Part shown: one piece after another, positions 11,923-23,363 of the stretch
Position numbering within the stretch: the stretch's first letter is position 1
How the letters are laid out: each line of letters opens with the position of its first letter
Assembly: GCA_949358305.1 (NCBI GenBank)
Contig: OX442315.1
Span: 17,510,427-17,574,426, forward strand
Source: Strigamia acuminata
Taxonomy: Eukaryota > Arthropoda > Chilopoda > Geophilomorpha > Linotaeniidae
DNA: 64,000 nucleotides
Direction: 5' to 3'
The notes under the pieces: model-generated
What the model was told of the DNA's origin: nothing
The model's input: the letters and a program-made list of their open reading frames with translations, nothing else
The model's database searches: none
Made by a program: the position numbers and the translations under genes

Positions 11923-12927
11923 ATGCCCCGGCCCAAACATCGCGTGTGGATGCTCGGATTGGGTTTCCTCGTCTTCTGTACCATGCTCTACCTTCCTATA
12001 TTATTCAGTTTTCGACCACCGATGATCGAATGGTTGTCCATGAAGCGAGATCTTCGTTTCTACGTGTCCGAAACGAACGACACCGCCATTATATCTCCCA
12101 TCGAGACCTGTTTAGCGGCATCTGACCACGAATTGTTCATCATCGTCGTAGTTTGCTCATCCATAGACAACATGGCGGCGCGTGTTGCCATCAGAGCCAC
12201 TTGGGGCTCCGTAGCCACGTACAACCAGTCGCAATTCCGATTGCTCTTTTTTCTAGGCCGTTCCGAAAACGATAGTTCACAATCTTCCATTTTTAGAGAA
12301 AGCGAGGAGTACGGTGACATCGTGCAGGAGGATTTCCTGGACACGTACAACAACCTGACGTTGAAGTCGGTCATGATGTTGCTGTGGGTCGGGCGCCATT
12401 GTCAACGCGCCAAATTCCTCCTCAAGACGGACGACGACACGTTTGTGCACTTAGAAGCTTTGCGAACCGCTCTCAAGCAGCGCGATCAACCCAATTTGCT
12501 TTTAGGAAGTTTAATCTGCGGCGCCACGCCAATCAAGGACCGGAAAAACAAGTGGTACGCGCCCAGCGTCATGTTCCGGGAGAACGTTTATCCGAATTAT
12601 CTGTCAGGTACTGGCTACGTGGTGTCGCGAGATTTGATCCGTCCGTTACTCAAGACGGCGCTAGAAACTCCCTACTTCCACCTAGAAGATATTTTTATTA
12701 CGGGGATTTGTGCGAGGAAAAATCGAATTCGGCCTCAAGATCACGTGGGATTCAGTTACCAACGACGGAGGATGGATCCATGTTTGTTTCGAAGAGTTAT
12801 CACTAGTCACAGGATGAATCCCAACGATATGAGAAGGATGTGGTATCAGATGCGTCAAGTCGAGGGCTTGTGCAACGTGACGAGGAAAATGAGACTGAGG
12901 AATTATCACCCGCAGAGATGCTACTGA
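11923..12927 (+). CDS. Beta-1,3-galactosyltransferase-like protein (GT31)
   Basis: This single-exon frame encodes 334 residues and is a predicted type II Golgi membrane glycosyltransferase of family GT31. It has a short basic N-terminus, one hydrophobic anchor (about residues 9-29), then a luminal catalytic domain. Family motifs in order are RVAIRATWG (about 87), a FLGRS block, EEYGDIVQEDFLDTYNNLTLK (about 127-147), the metal-binding DDD in KTDDDTF (about 168-172), a YPNYLSGTGYV block, and EDIFITG (about 257). The family transfers Gal, GlcNAc or GalNAc in beta-1,3 linkage; the exact donor and acceptor cannot be told from sequence. The start is the ATG at 11923. The frame stays open back to a good acceptor at 11901, so an upstream exon could extend the cytoplasmic tail. 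AATAAA lies 71 nt after the stop. Confidence 0.9.
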   Translation: MPRPKHRVWMLGLGFLVFCTMLYLPILFSFRPPMIEWLSMKRDLRFYVSETNDTAIISPIETCLAASDHELFIIVVVCSSIDNMAARVAIRATWGSVATYNQSQFRLLFFLGRSENDSSQSSIFRESEEYGDIVQEDFLDTYNNLTLKSVMMLLWVGRHCQRAKFLLKTDDDTFVHLEALRTALKQRDQPNLLLGSLICGATPIKDRKNKWYAPSVMFRENVYPNYLSGTGYVVSRDLIRPLLKTALETPYFHLEDIFITGICARKNRIRPQDHVGFSYQRRRMDPCLFRRVITSHRMNPNDMRRMWYQMRQVEGLCNVTRKMRLRNYHPQRCY

Positions 12928-12997
12928 CTTTGTACGATCGTAGGTTGTTGTTACGTTCGATGATGGTTAATTTATCAAAATAATGCTTCCATTTTGA

Positions 12998-13003
12998 AAT
13001 AAA
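12998..13003 (+). terminator. Polyadenylation signal AATAAA of the GT31 gene
   Basis: A canonical AATAAA lies about 70 nt beyond the stop codon of the galactosyltransferase-like gene. This supports a short 3' UTR. Confidence 0.5.
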
Positions 13004-13390
13004 TTGATATGTGATACAGCGAATTGTTACGAGGTGGATAATGCAGGGTATTATTTCGAGTTGTTTAGTCATTTGTACACACGTTACGGTAGTTTATTGA
13101 TTATTTTTTTACATAGACGCCGATTATCAGTCATATCTTTATTGTTTGTAATGCATAGTATATTTACCGAGCCGATATTTTGTTAACACATTTTCTAAGG
13201 TATAAAGATAAAAAGGTTTTTGTTGTATAGAATAATCGATGATGATGATTTTTTTTCCCCTTTTTTTTCTAATTGTTTGTATTTTTTGAATTGGTTTTTT
13301 TGTCAGTGTTTAAGAGGAATAACGTTGAATTGTTTTGATACAGAAGTGAAATTAATTAATTAAGAATTTAAATGAGTAAATTAGACAGAA

Positions 13391-13523
13391 AGGTGCATTC
13401 GTAAAGTAATTTGGACTAAATAATGCTTGTCTCGATCTAACTTTAAAAATGGCGGCCGATTTAGTGTTTTTTCAGTCACAGTGGACATTTAAACAACAAA
13501 ATATGACTTCATGAATGCGCCTT
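13391..13523 (-). repeat. MITE copy 2
   Basis: The ends read AGGTGCATTCGTAAAGTAA and TGACTTCATGAATGCGCCTT. The interior contains AAAAATGGCGGCC, the reverse complement of the internal block of copy 1, so this copy lies in the opposite orientation. It sits between the GT31 gene and the first alpha2/delta gene, in a stretch (12928-14092) with nothing else recognisable. Confidence 0.75.
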
Positions 13524-14092
13524 CGTAATGGGAAAAATGAAAAATGTGACGAAAAGTGTTACTGATTCCGTCTTTATTTCTGCAGTGCATTATTAATAGA
13601 ATATTTATGACGTTCAATTTACTGGGGCGGTCGATTGAATGGATAATTTCACGAAATCAATTTATAGATGAGGAAAAAATCAATAGAGAAATGCGTTAGT
13701 TTTGAATTATCTGATTGAATTGTTTCAATTGTATTGATATTTACATTTGGAGTATTTATGAGAAATAAAAATAAGTAATGATTGTTTTTTTTATGTTACA
13801 CCAGAAAATTTTATTTATTTTTTTTTTCTTGGTAAAAATAAATTTTATTTCAGACCGGAAGTTGGGTTTGAAAAGTAGTTTATTTTAGATATCTTTGGAT
13901 CTGGAGCAATGAACTATTTTAAAATTTAAAAAAAAAACAAAGTGTTCGTTGGTAAAGCTCAAACTATTTGGTTTGACATTTACCGCAGCAGATGCAGTAT
14001 TAGTTTTTTTTTTTTTATAATAAGAAGAAGACAAAAAAATTGATTTAACATCTGTCATCTGTCGGTGGCTTTTGAAAACATCATTGAAGAAA

Positions 14093-17000
14093 ATGGCTGC
14101 GGAGCGATGGATGCTGCGTCTGCTACTGATAATTTTCCTGTTTATCAACTTCCCAGACAACACGACTGAATTAACTGACTGGCAAATAACGTAAGTGGAT
14201 CCTAAAGTTCTTATTTCCGAGTTAATCCGACGACGAACGTGCACTACGTAAATATAAAAATCCCAAGGTGAAAAGTTGTTTTCTTAGTAAACAATTGTCG
14301 AATTGAATCATGGGAGAGGACGCGACAATAAAACTGAATAAATTATATGCACATAACGACTGGATAAAAAAAAAAATAATGTCACGAAGAAAATATTTTT
14401 TTAATGAATTTATTTGAGTAAATCAGATAAGTTATGTCTGGTTCAGAAATTCAGAATGTTGACGTTGATAATTTGATATGTTGATTTAACACTTAGTGCA
14501 AGTGCTGCTTGATTGATTAGACTGCGTGTAACCTTCGAGTTGCCAAAAGTAATAATAAAGTAATAAAAGATCCTGAATTAATTTTTTGGTTGTGTTTTAA
14601 TTAGGACGCCGCGATATGTTAATGATTTAGCGCAAGCATTAGTTAGTTTGATGAACCGGACAACCGATATTAGTCATCTAGAAACGGTAAATTAAATTAT
14701 TAGCATCAATTATATATGGTAATAATCGTCTCTTTCCCATCAGATTTACGGAGATTTAACTGGAGCGGAATTAAAACAAGTTTCTCAAAAGCATTTGTTG
14801 AAAAAAATGGCGAAAGATGTTGGAGCGCTGTTTGGAGAAAGAATGGCAGCTTTAAGAGTACTTTTTTCATATTTTATATTTTTTTAAATTTGTTTTTAAT
14901 GGCCATCTTGGTAAAATTTTATTTTTACGAACAAAAATTCATATTTAGACCCAAAAAATTCATCTTTAGGCCAAAAAATTCATTTTTAGGCCATAAACAA
15001 TGATTTTTGACAAAAAACATCCAATTTTTGTGTGAAAAATTGAACCAAAATGGCCATCCCCTGATTTTAGTTACATATTTTCAGCGATTGGTTGAAAGAG
15101 CTGAACATGCCGTTACGAATCATGTTTTTAATGCGAAAGTAAGAAGCTGATGTGCACATGTAATCATAAATTAAACGTGATTTAAATTGGATTTTAGAAT
15201 GGCGACGTTTCTTTTATAAACGTGAAAAATATCAATGAAAATAACTCCAAATACAGTCCTATTTTCAAGAGTAAAGTTGATTTTTCTGCATCGGCTGTAC
15301 ATGTATCCGAGGGAATAATCGACAAAGGTAATCATCTAGTTTTAGTCTAAGTTTAATTTAAGAAACAGTTATTTAAAAAAAATTAAAAAAGATTAGATCC
15401 GGTTGTGGAAAATGAAATCAAGTGGTCCGCCATTTTGGATGAAACTTTTAAAAGAAACCGTGAACTATATTCCGGCTTAAGTTGGCAATATTTTGGCAGC
15501 CGGACTGGAATACTAAGAGTTTATCCAGGTTTGAAGAAAAAAACACACTCGAAAGAGTTAGAAATAATGGAATGGTTAGTAAATTTTAATGATGTCATTA
15601 CACAGCTGCAAAATGGCGGAATGCAGAAGCTGTTTCAGATCCTTACGATGTACGTGCCAGAACTTGGTAAGTTCATCACAATAAGAATACAAGGCACATT
15701 CACAAAGTCATATTTAACTAGCAGTTAAACATGTTTTGTTGTTTAAATGTCGTGCGCAAGCCCACTGCGGCTGAAAACAGACTAAATCGGCCGCCATTTT
15801 TGAAGTTTGATCGCGAGAAGCAGTTTAAATATATTGTTTAAAATGCTGTTTACTCTAAATTACTTTCTGAATGCGCCTACAGTTTGAACTCGAAGTTTTG
15901 CATTTTGAACAATGGCATAACAAAGAATACAAACGAAAATGTTATAATGACGAATTTAACAGTCCAAAATGTAATCAATTTGAAACAACAATGTTAAAAT
16001 AACGTTTAAAAATCGCGAATTTTTCAGTGATTTTTGGTGTGGTGAAAACCCAGTGATGCGGGTTAAAAAAACCAACCGCAACTCCTATGCGTCATATTTA
16101 CACAAAGGCAGTTTAAAATGAAAGCAAATATAACTAAACCTAAACCAAAATGCAAATTTTTATTTTATTTATTTATTAAAAAAAAATTACCCATTGAAAT
16201 TGAAATTGCATAGGTACATTGAAGCATCCACTTCACCCAAAGACATGTTGATAATGATTGACACGTAAGTTTTGATATTTCCCTCCAATAATTTAAAAGC
16301 AAAGAAATATAAACAAAATTTTCAGGAGTGGAAACATCGGTGGTCGCACTTTGCACTTGATGAAAAAGTCAGTGAAATCTCTGCTGAACACATTGGTTGA
16401 AAACGACTATGTCAACATCGCTGCGGTTAATATTTAATGACCTGGCGTGCACATGCTTTTTTTAATCGACTAAATTATTTTTATTATAGTTTAGTGAAAC
16501 AGTTGAATGGATTTCATGTTTCCACACGTTAGTACGAGCGAGCACTTACAACAAACAGGTACATTTAGAAATATTTAAAAAAAAAATATTTAAAAAAACA
16601 ATAATATAATTTATTTAGGTTTTATTCGATGCGATTAATAGAATAGATGCACAGGGTGAAACGACTAACCACACGAAAGCTTTGGAATTTGCATTCGACG
16701 AATTCAAAAAGGTTTTAGTTCCAAAAAATATATATATACATTCATATTAATGAAAAATTTTGCAAAGAAATCGGTTGGTTCTGACTGTCACAAAATAATA
16801 TCAATTTTCACATACGGCGAAAGTGATGAGAATCTACAGCAAGTTTATATGGAAAAGAACAATCAAACATTAGTACGCGTTTTTACATATGTAATTGGGC
16901 GCAATGACGGTCCTTTTGACAACATCAAAGCCATGGCTTGCGACAACAAAGGTTGGAATTGAATTAATCAAAATCAAAGAATTTTTTTTCAATAATTTTT

Positions 17001-20000
17001 GTCGTTCAGGTTGTTTCAGCTCCATTCCAACATTGGATGCCATTCCAAATGGCATACAGAACTATCTTAATGTTATTAGGCTACCAATGGTGTTAGCTCA
17101 TGGAAAACAATTCGAATGGAGCAATATTTATAGTGATGCTATGGTTAATACACTTTATTGCGTTATTGATTTGTTTTCTCTGACGTATCGCTTGATTTTA
17201 GGCTTTAGGGCAGGTTACGACGATTAAATTACCCGTGTATAACCGCTCGGTGGATGATGTAAGTGGATAAGTTTGTGAATTAATTTTTAATTAATTGGAT
17301 AAATTCAATCAGAAGAGTCAGTCGTTTGTTGGTGTCATTGGAATAGATATACCGGTTAAAGATCTCGAAAAGCTAGCCCCAAACAGACAGGTGAGTTTGG
17401 TCGTTTTAGACATTTCTGCAGTTTCCGAGTTGAAGTAATGTAAAAGTGATGTTGCAGTTGGGTCCGGTTGGATACAGCTTCGCTGTCAATCACAATGGAT
17501 TTGTCGTGTTTCATCCTAACTTGAAAACCGGCGGCCATTATCTCGATGAGCCGTTGAGAGTGGACTTGGTCGACTTGGAAGAGGACTCGCTTTTAATAAA
17601 TGAGGTTTTAAAATTTTAAAATTTAACTAAAAAAAATTTTTTTTAAATGATTTTGTGGAATTTCAGCTACGAAGAAAAATGATAGACAGATTAACGGAAT
17701 CTGTCGAGGCGACGTCAATAGAGACGATGCCAAATCAGCGATACGTTAACACGCAAGAGAAAACTTATTTGTTCACGGCTGTGGCTAACACGCCATTAAG
17801 CCTCGCTTTGGTTTTCCCAACTGATAGAAGTTATTATTTGACTATCGACGCGTATAAATTCAACGTTTTAGCAGGTATTTTTGTTTGTTTGTCATTTGAT
17901 GAATGGAATTTTAAATTTTTAACGGATTTTGTAGGTTTGGCTGCGATGCAGAAAGATAATATGGTTATAGCGCCGTGGCCTTTTTGTCCAGGATACCCCG
18001 ATGCGCCTCACGCAAATCTCGTTCATCTTATCAAGGAAGGAAGAAATTGTTGGTCTTACTATAAATATTTAAATTATATAAAGTTATTTTTAGGATTAAT
18101 TTGAATTTTTGAATAGGTAATAATGAAATGGTTCTACATTTACTTTGGGACATCCAAAAGACAAAATCTCTTCCACATACATGGAGAACTTTATTGGAAA
18201 GGTGAGGGGATCTGGAACTTAAGTACTGTAGAGAAAACTCGCTGCCCCTGTTGGTCTAAATCGGTTTTTTTGGTGTTTTTTTTTAGGAATTCCTACTTTT
18301 CGGATTATGTTAAAGCTATTTTCATGGGCACTGAAGGAGGGTTAACACGAATTCACCCGGAAAGGTAAATACAATATTAAGGAAAAATTATTTCATTAAT
18401 GAAATCGCATTTTTCTTAGTTATTCATCTGTAAAGAAGTTTCGTGAGTATGCGGATACATGGAATGCAGATTATTATCGGCGTGCAATGTATGCGAAAGA
18501 TATTTGGATTTTTTCAGTCATTTCAGACCCGGGTTTGTCTAATATTATGCGCGATTTGATACTAGAAAATAAAATAAAATTAAATGTTGAATTAGGTTTG
18601 AATGGTAATGAATCGCGGAACATTATCCAAGCGGTGAGAACTGTAATCACAAAAGAAAAGAAAACATTCATTCCTGGAGGTATTTGATTGAGATATTGCA
18701 TTATAAAATCAACATTGCAATTTTTTTTACCGCGTTAGTTGTTGGAGTTCAGTTTGCAATAGAAGGTCTCATAGAATTACTCGTGGAAGGAAATTTTGAA
18801 GCTTTAGGATTCTTTGGGAGTAGACTTGCTAATAATTATAAAATTGATCAATTGCCTTGCAATCAGCAAGAGGTTTGGGTTAGGGTTATGGCGCATCGTT
18901 TTCTTTTTAAATACACGTTTTATTTTTTAGGTTATTTGTTATTTAGTGGACGATGGCGGCTACGTAGTTGTGACCAGTCAATACAATAACGTGGAAACGG
19001 TATAAACGATTCATTAGATTTTTATCAAATAAAGTAGTGTAGACGTTTGTGTTATTTACAGCCGAATACTTTTTTGGGCGACGTGGATCCTGAACTCATG
19101 TGGGTGTTGTATGAAAATCAAGTTTACGTTCGGTAAGAAATAAAAATCAAATTTTCTGTTTTTACCGTTTTTACAAACTGAATGGACATCAAAAACAGCC
19201 ATAAACCATCACCAAAAACCGCAAAATGAAAAACCACATTGGAGTTGGTTTTTAATTCGTTTATGCCGGGTTTTGGTTTTTACAACAAAATTCAAAATGG
19301 CCTCCACGAAAGTTCGATCACTTTCAAGTGTCATAAACACTTTCATGCGAAGAATCCACCTCCGAAAATGTGAGTAAATGCTAAATTGTGTTCAAATAAG
19401 AGGGCCATAACCACAATTCGTCAGTGGAATGGAAAAAAGGCATTTTTATTTCAATACTGTTTTGGCCGTTTATATAAACTGCATGAACGGTATAAACAGA
19501 AACTTTGAAGCGTCTATTGTAAAAATGAATTAATTTTTTCAACATTCATCTAGAAAGCAGACGTATAATTATCAGGCGCTATGCCCAGAAATGAAAAGTG
19601 ATATGAAATATGGAGTCCAGGACCCCGCTGCTGGCAGTGCATCTCGAATTGTAAGTAGGGGCACACGAATCTGACCATTATTAAATATTGTGTTGATGAA
19701 TTGGATTCATTTTAAATTTTCAGTCTAGCCTAACTGTAGGATTTAATTGGTTGTGTGATCTATTTTCTTGGTTTTATGTGAAATTTAGTTTATGCAGGTA
19801 AGATCTGCAGTAATTAATTGAATTTACTTGCAATTTAGTATACGCTAGTATGTAATATATTTTTGAATAGTTTTTTCCAGTTTTTATGGCCTGTGACGTC
19901 TGAAGCTGTGATTGTAGTTGGGCCTATTAGTGACGAACCTTGCGTGACAGTTCAGCATCAATATTATTACGGAGAAAATATCTCCTACGATGGAGATTTT

Positions 20001-20473
20001 AGTTGTAATGCTTGTTACCGGTAGTTAAAATATATATATTATTTTTTTTTAAATTTAAAATAATTTTATTTTATTTACTTTTTTAAATTTTAGAAAGATA
20101 AGTGCGATGCGAATGCAAGGAACAAATCTTCTTTTTGTAGCCATTGATGCGCCATGCTCAATGAGCGGTTTTATATGTCCTGACGTTTTGCGTCTTCACC
20201 AGAAACCAGAAAGGGGTAAATTGACTGAACTAAGTTATTTTTGATGTAATTAAGATTAATTTTCGATTTTATTTTAATTAGTACCATCGGAAAAATTGTG
20301 TAAACGGACTGCGAGGTATCGGAAGAGGCCAACTGGGTGTTTTGCATTCGATGACAAAGTAAATATTTAATACTGAGTTAAAATAAATCCAAAAATAATA
20401 TTGTTGTTTTAATTTTTTTGTTTCATTTTTAAAGGAGATTGTGGAAGGATGTAGCAGTGAGCTGACAACCTAA
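14093..20473 (+). CDS. Alpha2/delta calcium-channel subunit-like protein, paralogue 1
   Basis: This multi-exon gene has more than 20 small exons. It starts with a signal peptide (ATG 14093, hydrophobic LLLIIFLF core; donor after 14190). The VWA_N region includes the family-typical LSWQYFGS (about 15475). The VWA domain runs about 16212-16960, the Cache region about 17315-18060, and a Cys-rich C-terminal half extends to 20473, aligning throughout with paralogue 2 and with alpha2/delta-3-type subunits. Such proteins are extracellular and promote trafficking and gating of voltage-gated Ca channels. Two features are odd. The VWA metal site is changed: DTSGN instead of DxSGS, and FTYGE where paralogue 2 has FTDGG. 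The protein also ends EGCSSELTT-stop, without the hydrophobic C-terminus expected for GPI anchoring. A MITE lies in the intron 15666-16212. Exon borders are by eye. Confidence 0.88.
15692..15878 (+). repeat. MITE copy 3, inside an intron of alpha2/delta paralogue 1
   Basis: The left end is AGGCACATTCACAAAGTCA and the right end TTACTTTCTGAATGCGCCT. The interior shares GGCCGCCATTTTTGAAGTTT with copy 1, in the same orientation. It lies in the intron between the exon ending in the RART(W) codons and the exon encoding [11 protein letters not shown], and should not affect the coding sequence. Confidence 0.8.
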
Positions 20474-23363
20474 ATATTATAGCAACAAAAAAAAATGCAA
20501 ATAACAAATTTCGTCTGAATAAGAAATTTTTTTATTTCTGTTGCTGGGGTTAGAATCTTCCGGAGTCTTAATTTGTAAGTTAGTAGATTAAGTTTGTGAA
20601 CATTTCATTTATGTATGAAAATTCATAGGTTTGTTCTACCTATTCAGTATGTAATATTAATTGTATACTTTTTTACTACATCTGCCTTTTTGTTAACTCT
20701 CCGACACCTGACAGTGGGGACAAGCTTATTGATTTGATTTGATTTGATTGTCATCAACCCTAGTCGTTGAATTTCATTTTTTTTTTATTTAAAAAAAAAC
20801 AAGGCTTGCACGCTTAACTTACTTGTTAGGCTTTTCTGCGTGCCTTCAGCAAGTATTGAGTATGCCTGTTGTTTATGTCTTCACTGAGCATGCTCAGTTT
20901 AATTTTTATTTATAGCCAAATGCTTTTTTTTTCAAAGTGTCATTTGGTGAGGTTGTGTTTTCAGTGTTTTCAGATGATTTGCAATGATTTCGAAGCTCAG
21001 GTGTTGGGGAGTTAAATATTTTGTTACTTTTTAACTTAAGGTAATTTCTTCTACACTGAACTCGCTGTAGACCGAGCACAGGCGGGTCTATCAAAAGGTG
21101 CAAGGATACATAAGCAACCCGCACCCCCTTAAAAAAAGATTTTTATTGTTTTTTCCAAAAAACTATGCAAAAATAAATAAATAGTGGCGTTTTAGAGCAA
21201 TTTTTGCTAAGAAGGGGGGACAATCTTCCTCTACATCCTCCACATCCTCCCAGTTGACGCCTGTGTTCAATCATTTGCGCCTCCTGCACTTTTGTTTACA
21301 ATTATTTAGCCCTAGAAAATATTCCTGGGCTACGCCCCTGCTGACATGTCAGGTAAAAACTCTAAAGAAAGGTTTTTTCGATAATGTATGTTTAATTTAA
21401 TCAACAGATTAAGCACTAATCATTGAATATTAGCGTATAAACACACTCGATGATAACACCCTAGTTGAAAAGTCACATTTCAGTGACGTTTCGGTCACTT
21501 TTTGGGTCACGTTTCGGTTAGCCCAGTCTAGACGGTGGCAATTACGAGCTTAAAATCATGGGTCAGTGCCAGAAGGTGCTCCGTCTAGAGGGTTATCCAG
21601 ACTAGAGGTAGTTTTTTAGTACCTATCTGTCATTAAAGGGGATCCATGTCCCAGGTTTTTGCCCGGTCTAGAGGGAGTTCACTGTATTTAACGCCATGTT
21701 AGCACTACAACTGAAATCAGTTTCTAAAACTGTGGTCAAATACAAAAAGATATTCAAGCGAGAAAGACTCTGAATCCCGCTTATATTTTTTGGGATATTC
21801 ACTGATCTCATGCCAGATCTCGCCCATCACTCAAACAATAATGCCGACGACCCGTATGACGGGATATTTTAGTGCAAACGAACCGACTACTGTAAATCAA
21901 AAATCGTATTTTAATTTATATCGATGTTTATAATTCTTGTTGTGCCTGTGCAGAGGGTTAAATATTTACGTGCTAACTGATTTCAAGTTGTGCACTTTAG
22001 ACCATTCAGTATTTCTATATAGACAAAATGCCTTGATCGAACCCTTTTTGCAGTAATCTCGTGTCTTTTCAAGACTTATTTAGAGGCTAATCAATCAAAA
22101 ATATGTATTTATCTAGATAACCTTGATCTTTAATTATCTGTATACGAGAGAACTATACTTTTTTAATTATTTAATTTATAGTAAATCAAAATTTCATGAT
22201 ATTTACTCTGGTTATTAAGTTACCACCAATTTAATTCACGTATTGAGAGGAATAAGTGATAAAATGGCTATGCAATATATTAACTAATGCAGAATGAGAG
22301 CAATAAAAAATGTTTCATTAATTTAACAGCTGTGTAAAATAAATTTAAGCAGGTAATCGTGCGTGCGTGCGAACGATAGCTGTTAAATTTGATCAAAATT
22401 GCAAATAAAACTCTTAACTGTGTGGTTGTGACTGCACTGCACTGTCTGCATTTGGTATTTTGATTCCAAATTCAGGGTGGCGGCATGTGGTGTAGCAGAA
22501 GAACCGCCACATGCTCGTTTCAGTTTAAAAAAAGAAGTATTCTAATACTGGCTGTTGCAGATGTTCAGTAACGTTAGAATCGGGTAAATTACCTTGATTC
22601 TCATTCTTGCCTTACCGCAGTTATTTAATTATTTTTTTTTGTTTGCAAAATGGAGGACGATGCGGTGCTAGTCTTGGCTTAGCAAGGTTTGCATTTCTGA
22701 TATTTGATGAATACAGGATGTTGCTTATAATTTTAAAAAAGGCGTAATTTTTTTTGTTAGAAGTTCGTGTAACACTTCGATAATGTAAAACGATTTGCCC
22801 TCGCTTTTTTAGAAAATAAAAATCAAACTGAGCCATGTTGTTTTTCATTATCGGTATGTGTTGATTTATTGTTGTTTATTATCCATAAAATATTGTGTAT
22901 TTAATACTCATTTTTCCACTACTATTAATAAATTGGATGTTAACAAACTACCAAACCGTCTCAATCTCAAATTTTACAAATTCCAAACATGAATAAATTA
23001 ATAACGTGTACAAATGTTGTGTGTATAGATTTTTCACAAATTTTGATGTACGTTTCTGTACAAGACAATCCGGAATAGCTGATTACTCCCAGGGGTACAT
23101 CAACAGTTTTAACAACAGGGGGTTGGTGTTCCATACCAAATGATTTAGTCAGTCAAACTCCCACACCGCGTCACCGTTATCTGCTTATAAAAAGAATCAA
23201 GAATGAATTTTTATTATTCTAAATGTTTTCTTTTTTTAAATTGTTAATCGTAAAGGAGAAGACTGGCCAAAATACTCTCTTCTATGGAAATAGAATCGTG
23301 CAATATAACGTTTTGTATACTTCTGGCATCTGATGGTAGATTTCGCAACTAGCACCTGAAAAC
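20474..23363. other. Intergenic region between the alpha2/delta paralogues
   Basis: No gene was recognised. The region holds a pogo-like MITE (21052-21686), a CCTCTACATCCTCCACATCC-type microsatellite near 21230, and otherwise AT-rich sequence. Confidence 0.6.
21052..21686. mobile_element. Pogo/Tigger-like MITE with TA target duplication
   Basis: The left end TA-CACTGAACTCGCTGTAGACC and the right end GGTCTAGAGGGAGTTCACTG-TA are imperfect inverted repeats starting near CAGTGAACTC, each flanked by TA. Related CTAGAGG and TCTAGAC blocks recur inside (about 21530-21610), as subterminal repeats do in pogo-type elements. There is no transposase frame, so it is non-autonomous. Both family and ends are judged by eye. 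Confidence 0.55.

Noticed and set aside
22015-22050. A GGGTTCGATCA stretch (minus strand) that looks like a tRNA B box
   Set aside because: No acceptor stem, A box or cloverleaf could be formed around it.
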